Source of the DNA: Poronia punctata
Lineage: Eukaryota > Ascomycota > Sordariomycetes > Xylariales > Xylariaceae
Direction: 5' to 3'
Length of the DNA: 64,000 bases
Assembly (NCBI GenBank): GCA_022579005.1
Contig: MU401545.1
Location: forward strand, 1-64,000
A model generated the notes under the pieces. That model ran no database searches, had not been told where the DNA came from, and saw nothing but the letters and a program-made list of their open reading frames with translations. The stretch's first letter is position 1. The number at the start of each line of letters is the position of its first letter. Positions 58,702 to 64,000 of this stretch are shown one piece after another. A program made the translations under genes and the position numbers.

Positions 58702-60425
58702 ATGTCAAGCGACGAGGAGCAGGGCCGGATCACACCCCTTGAGAAAGAAAGCGATGTGTACGAGAGTGTTTCGCCGACTGGAGATAACGGTAACGGGATC
58801 CTTGCCCGCCTCCGCAATGTTGAGACTCGGCTTGATGCCAAGCTCGGCGTCGAGTCTGAGGCCATCAACCGCAAGTTGCCAGAGGAAAGACGTCCGGTAA
58901 AATGGCATGAGGAACTTAGTAGTGAGTATTTTTGCACTTTTGGTCAGATACGATTTCAAATGGTCTTGTTCGTAAGAAAGGACGGGTTGTAAACTTCCTT
59001 CACACCTGGTGCTTGAGGGACTTATTGCGAGGGAAAAGATGGTTGGACATCTGCCCCCAAATTTCCTGCCCATGTCGCCTTGAGAGCGCAGAATTGACGA
59101 AAAACATAGTGGCGCTACTATGGGCATCGGGAACGATGAACACATCCTGCTTCGCCACGGGGTTCCTCGGTTGGGAATTCGGCCTATCCCTGAGACAGAC
59201 GATAACCATCAGCATCTTGGCGTCCATCCTAGGCGGTGCCGTGACCGGCTTCGCCGCCACATTCGGCGCCGCCACCGGCCTCCGTCAAATCTCCGTCTCG
59301 CGATACAGCTTCGGCTGGTGGCCGAATAAGTTGATCGCCTTTCTCAACACCATCGTGCAGATTGGCTGGGCCTCCGTCGCTTGCATCACGGGCGGTCTGG
59401 CCCTAACCGCCGTGGCGGACGGCCACTTATCGCTCGTGGTCGGCATTATCATCCTCGCCGTCGTCGCCATGCTCATCTCTCTCGTCGGCTTAAAGGCCAT
59501 CCTCGTCTACGAGCGATATGCCTGGATCGTCTTCTTCACCATTTTCCTCATCATTTTTGGCGAGACGGGCCGTTACGCGGATAACACGACGCCGACCCCG
59601 CTCGCCGGCGCCGATCTCTCCGGCAACGTCCTCGGCCTCGTCGCCATCGTATACGGCAGCTCCGCGTCCTGGGTGTCGACCGCGTCCGACTACTACGTGC
59701 ACTACCCCGTCGACGTGTCGCGCGTGAAAGTATTTCTCATGACGACCTTTGGCGTTGCCGTGCCCACGTCCGTCGGCATGGTGGCCGGCTGTGTGGCGGC
59801 ATCGGCGCTGAACAACAGAGTCGACTGGGCCGCCGTCTACGCGGACGACGGTATCGGCTTCCTGATTCAGGATATGCTGTACCCGCGCGGCTTCGCCAAG
59901 TTCGTCCTCACCCTCCTCGTGCTCTCCGGCATCAACGTCAACGTCATCAGCATATACAGCGCCGCCATCTCGTGCCAGCAGTTCGCCCGCCCTTGCGCTC
60001 GCGTGCCCCGCTTCGTATGGACTTTTGCCTGCTTCGCCGTCATCCTCGCGCTAGCTCTCGGTGGGCGCGAACAGCTCAACACGTATCTGCAGAACTTCCT
60101 GTCCTTGCTGGGTTATTGGGCCACGTCTTACTTTGTCATCTTATTCGTCGAACACTATCTATTTCGCAAGGGAAGTTTTGTAAACTACGACCTCGACGGC
60201 TGGAACGATCCCAGTCGGCTACCTATTGGGTTGGCCGCACTTGCTGCTTTCCTGGTCGGAGTCGCGGCCTGGATTGTCGGCATGGTGGAGACTTGGTATA
60301 TCGGGCCTCTTGGGAAGCTGATAGGAAAGGATGGTGGAGATGTAGCGAATGAGTTCACCTTTGTTGTGACATTGGTCACTTATATACCTGCTCGGTACCT
60401 TGAGTTGAAGATATTTGGAAGGTAG
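58702..60425 (+). CDS. NCS1-family purine/cytosine permease
   Basis: Plasma-membrane proton symporter of the FCY2/FCY21 type for cytosine and purines. Exons 58702-58921 and 59092-60425 give 517 aa. The hydrophilic N-tail (about 75 residues) contains MSSDEEQGRITPLEKE and VKWHEELS. About twelve hydrophobic segments follow. NCS1 landmarks are FLGWEFGLSLRQ, GLRQISVSRYSFGWWPNK (TM3 region), IVYGSSASWVSTASDYYVHY, LNTYLQNFLSLLGYW and the terminal TYIPARYLELKIFGR. The 170-nt intron is long for this locus, so a missed micro-exon is possible, though the join EELS-K-LTKNIVALLWASG fits the family length. It is convergent with the Zn2Cys6 gene. Confidence 0.93.
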
Positions 60426-60846
60426 ACGACGGGTCACGCAAGGACGTAAAGCAAATGAGCGCACATCGAAGTGGCACACAACTTTGACTTGTATATATCT
60501 CGTGTCCTAATTGTTAGGCCGTTGTGTGTATAATCATCTAATCTCAGCTCTCTCTGAGACATGAATGGTAATCCGAGTAAATCGGATATTTAACACGGTC
60601 TCCAACATCAAACTCGCTCCTTCGCACGCTGACCGATTTGTCCGTGTAATAAGCCATTAGTCCTGCGCGCGAGTCCAAAATTGTTGGAAAATGATGGACA
60701 ATCTCTAATGGTATAATCGTCCTGCTCTTCTGGAGGGCTGAAAACTTATAGACGCTTACTAGGTATTCTTGACGACACCCAAAACGACAACGCTTACCCA
60801 ATGAAACAAAATGCCCAAGGCGTTCGCCAAATCAAAAGGTGCCATT
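60426..60846. other. Convergent spacer permease / Zn2Cys6 gene
   Basis: 3' flanks only. No gene is seen. Confidence 0.5.
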
Positions 60847-62744
60847 CTAAGGCGCCCACCCAATTTCTTCTAAAGGCCACTGAATCCAGAGACGATACTT
60901 CGCATCGAGCGTTTTGTAAATCTGCTCTATCAGGTGAAAAGCCCAGCCTTCGACCCACCAGAGGTGCTCCAGGCGCTTCAGAAGTACACAATAATAAGCA
61001 AGAATACACAACGCCTCGCTATCGTGGACTTTGATAAGATCGGCGAATTCATCGGTTAACTTAACCATCCACTTAACCACGCGTGTTAGTATCAACCGTG
61101 TAAGCGACTAAGGGTCCTAGTCCCACGAGGTGTAGAATCATGTGAATAACATGTGACAAGGGGTTATGACGCCCGCCGGGTTTGGCGAGATCTAGGGGAA
61201 AATGAAACTTGATGTTCCGACTTACTATTAAAGTGGCCCGGACCTGCCGTTCCCCAGTCATATTGTTCATGAAACAAACGTTGTAGCTCCGTCTCAAGGA
61301 TAATAAACCCTCCTCGAGTGCGGGGAGCTTGTGTGCCGGTGTACGTGCTCTTATATTGCTCTCCAGGGTTATGAGAGCCTCGTGGTCTTGGGTTTGCTGT
61401 TCCCACAGCATCTGTAGCTGCATGCCCTCGTAAAAGAGTGCATCTAGACTAGCACTGGATACTGCCGTTTCCCCTCCGGATTCCACCAGCGTCCTCAAGC
61501 CCCGCGTGATAACGAGCCAGTCAGGCAGAATACCGTGAGAGATTACTAGCAGATCCTCGGCGCTTCGAGGTTTAGCAAAAGTGATGATCGTCGTCAACAT
61601 ACTAAAATGAAAGACGGGTGCGAAGTGGTCGCCGCTAGCCTGCGTGATCAAGGGCACGGCCATGGCGTAGGCAGCACTATGGTGTACCAAGGCCTGCTCG
61701 ACATAGCTCTCTTTCTGCTGTGGTCGCAACCTGGCCAGATGCAGAGCCGATATCGCCAGTATAGCTTTGAGAACATAGTGGTTCGAAAAGCCCGATTGGG
61801 GTACGTTAACCCGCCACTTCAAATGGACGTGTTAGTGGACTGTTGGGGAACAGGAACACGGACGTGCATAGAAGATATTCAAACTGTGACGATGGACCTT
61901 TGGACCTTTGGACCTTTCCGACGAGAGAAGCAGATCCGACAGAGAACTTAAAAGCATATATGCCGCCCCCAAAGGAGACCCTGATAGAACTATAGAACAA
62001 ATGGAACCAGCTTACGAAATTTCGAGCCACAGGCTCACTTGCCAGAGTCAAACTTGTGGAAATAATGTAATGATGGAACAACTCCATATCGGACACGTTA
62101 AACCATGTGGAATATGGAACCTCGGGCGTCGAGCCCGCTGACGGCGAGGTTAATTGCGGAATAGAAAGAGCATCTCTACTTCCTTGCTCTTGAGGCGTCT
62201 GGGACTGCGACGTGCTCGCTTCAGCCTCAAGTGCAAAATCACACTGCGCTCCATGCCTACACGCCGGGGATTATCAATAACTGCTGTGTCGCTGTGGGTT
62301 CGGGGATGTAGGACAGGTCCAAGTCCAGGTCTTAGTCGTGCCTAGGGTAAGGGGTTGGGGCCCTTGTGGTGTACGAGAAGCACCTACGTTATGCACCTGC
62401 GACACGACGGTCTGGTCTCGTCACACTTCAAACAATCAATGTCAGCAGGAGATCGTCATCGGGAGGAGTATGTCATCAGGGTAAAAAATATCCGCACCAA
62501 GGGCGGGCTGTACAACGGCAGAACCAGGTACGAGTAGTGCCGGCCTTGGAAGCCAAAAGATGAGATGGGGGCATTGGCGGGGGTCTTTCGGCCCTATATA
62601 GGCCGTAAGGTATGGGTACATATAGACGGACGGGCCAGCCAGTTGGTTCTCACTCACTTTTACTCTCCTAGACTTGCAGACGCGACAACCAGTCCTAGAC
62701 TTCGAATGCGGCCGGCGGACCGGGTTCGGGCGCTGCGAGGGCAT
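60847..62744 (-). CDS. Zn2Cys6 transcription factor (Upc2-like)
   Basis: Fungal binuclear zinc-cluster regulator. Exons 62744-62658, 62425-62388, 62256-62016, 61816-61226 and 61071-60847 give 393 aa. The cluster is split over three exons and is complete: C20, C23, C30, C37, C40, C47 with the x2/x6/x6/x2/x6 spacing (CRVCKSRRVK + CDETRPSCRRCI + THGAQCDF). A Ser/Pro linker leads to NVSDMELFHHYIISTSLTL and WRVNVPQSGFSNHYVLKAIL with ISALHLARL, the pattern of the sterol-uptake-control (Upc2) family ligand-binding region. The last exon has YYCVLLKRLEHLWWVEGW and WIQWPLEEIG, also typical. Introns are unusually long (132-232 nt) for the window. Intron 1 carries a TACGAGTA octamer. The target is unknown; the neighbouring permease is a candidate. 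Confidence 0.87.
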
Positions 62745-63590
62745 CGTTTATCGGGGCATGCAGTGCGAATCGCCAAACGATCACAAACGAGGTGTCGCTT
62801 CGTTTGAAGGGGGTCGTTATTGATGTACGAGCTCCTATTCCCGTCCACTATTACTGCATTAGGGAATAGACTCCAGCGCTCTCTTATTCAGTGTAGATGA
62901 TTCGCTGCTTCAGAGCACCATCAAGAAATAGTGTGGGTTTTAAGGGAGCTAAAACGCCTTCAGGTCTGGGGTTGCTGGGGCTGTTGGGGTAGTTGTAATC
63001 TGCCATCGTTAAGTTCTGAGGCTGAACGAGCGCTGTTGCTCGTATAGACCTCGTTTCCTGTCGCGGTTTCGACAGGGCAGGCACCGCCCTACTTTTAGCT
63101 TCCCATCGAAACCAAGCGCCCCTCCACTGTCCAGAAGCCACTGAACTCACCAGAGGCAATTGCGAGTAAATACAAGTAGGTACCTCCCTACCTTTTCTAC
63201 CTACTTACCCTATCGAACTGTACCTGTCGTGCCTGTCAAATTTACGGTACTCATAGCATACTCGTAGGGACGATATGGTTAACTGCAGGAGTGATCATTC
63301 TACATTTCTAGGCATACTAGATCAGGTCTGGTATGCTTTTGAGTATATCATGCCTCCTACCGAACTACAAATAGAAACTAACCCCCTAGATACAGCTCCT
63401 GGGTGACACTGTAGGGTTATACGTATCGTCATTTCCGCTTCCTTTTCTAACTCGCATGAGAAATATCATCTTCAGAAACGCGAATGCCCAAATAATACCA
63501 ATCGGGCTCCAATAATTTAAGAACTGGCGTAATTACCTAGTATATACGCTCCCAGGGGACGGCGCAGTTCATATACGAGTAACATGTTCT
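62745..63590. other. Intergenic region
   Basis: Contains the Zn2Cys6 gene promoter. A minus-strand 40-codon frame from an ATG at 63006 (MADYNYPNSPSNPRPEG) has no recognisable relative and is not called. TACTCGTA at 63259 and TACGAGTA at 63574. Confidence 0.45.
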
Positions 63591-63995
63591 TCATTTTAGC
63601 CCGCCGAAAGCACGATCGAGCTCCTCGCCCTGGTCAACTGCCATCTCACTGACGACGCCACTGCCAGAAATGCTCATCTCGGCCAAGTTCTGCGTGACGT
63701 CGGCCTCCGCAGTCGACTTCCGTTGGGGCTCGAGCAGGCGTGCGTCGCTGTCCAGCCATCCGGGGGCGAGACGCCGCTTCTCGGCGAGTACACGGACGCG
63801 TATGCGCTCCTCCAGTTCGCGTAGCTCTCGTTCGGCCTCGGCCTGTGTCTTCTCGAAGTAATCCCGTAGAGATTTGCACGACTCAATGATGTCATCCGGG
63901 TGAGCGGCGTGTCCGGACTGCGACACCACGTACTTGGGCTTCTCGCCCGTCGCCCCGGTCACGCCCGTCGTGGGCGCCGGCAATGTCGACGGCAT
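63591..63995 (-). CDS. Hypothetical coiled-coil protein (possibly truncated by window edge)
   Basis: 134 codons to a TGA at 63591-63593, with an ATG at 63995 five bases from the window end. I do not recognise a named family. The centre (about residues 45-75: YFEKTQAEAERELRELEERI and following Arg/Glu) is a strongly charged heptad-like coiled coil. It is preceded by VSQSGHAAHPDDIIESCKSL and followed by a hydrophilic tail with SISGSGVVSEMAVDQGEELD. The first ATG may be internal, since upstream sequence is not available. Confidence 0.6.
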   Translation of the reverse strand: MPSTLPAPTTGVTGATGEKPKYVVSQSGHAAHPDDIIESCKSLRDYFEKTQAEAERELRELEERIRVRVLAEKRRLAPGWLDSDARLLEPQRKSTAEADVTQNLAEMSISGSGVVSEMAVDQGEELDRAFGGLK

Positions 63996-64000
63996 GCTCT

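Noticed and set aside
1..64000. CRISPR arrays, operons or bacterial mobile elements
   Set aside because: The window is eukaryotic nuclear DNA with spliceosomal introns. No repeat-spacer array or IS-type ends were seen.

Overview
The window is nuclear DNA of a filamentous ascomycete, most likely a Sordariomycete. Genes are compact, with 50-270 nt spliceosomal introns (GTRNGT donors, CTRAY-type branch sites, YAG acceptors). The encoded proteins have filamentous-fungal architectures (Upc2-like Zn2Cys6 factor, sedolisin, AMPP, serine-rich membrane protein). A block of extremely AT-rich, stop-saturated DNA at the left end looks like the product of repeat-induced point mutation (RIP). The species cannot be named from the sequence alone.

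Layout: 1-4370 is the AT-rich RIP-like block. 5085-6460 holds a frameshifted, proline-rich gene with an acidic tail. Then come RPL32 (+), an importin-13/Kap122-type karyopherin (-), Xaa-Pro aminopeptidase P (+), a FUN14-domain protein (-), the centromeric histone CENP-A (-), the GDP-mannose transporter (-), a short-chain dehydrogenase (-), acireductone dioxygenase (-), Derlin (-), the MBOAT lysophospholipid acyltransferase ALE1 (+), a large serine-rich two-TM protein (-), a tRNA-like sequence (-), the CAAX protease RCE1 (+), MMM1 of ERMES (-), VPS45 (+), mitochondrial MTO1 (+), cardiolipin synthase CRD1 (-), a sedolisin protease (-), an NCS1 purine/cytosine permease (+), a Zn2Cys6 transcription factor (-), and a hypothetical coiled-coil gene at the right edge (-).

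This is mostly a core, housekeeping segment. Endomembrane and lipid functions recur (Derlin, ALE1, RCE1, MMM1, VPS45, CRD1, FUN14, GDP-mannose transport), but nothing shows co-regulation beyond ordinary divergent or convergent neighbours. The permease/Zn2Cys6 pair at 58.7-62.7 kb is the only plausible transporter-regulator pair. The intergenic DNA is long (0.4-3.8 kb) and carries two unusual features. One is a strongly over-represented octamer TACGAGTA/TACTCGTA: I located 26 exact copies, none in an exon. The other is a related family of TACCTAGGTA-like words.

Gene models were spliced by eye using reading frame, splice consensus and family alignment from memory. Exon coordinates are given in each entry. 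CENP-A, the first exons of ALE1, the 11-nt exon of RPL32 and the Zn2Cys6 gene are invisible or badly broken in a plain ORF scan.
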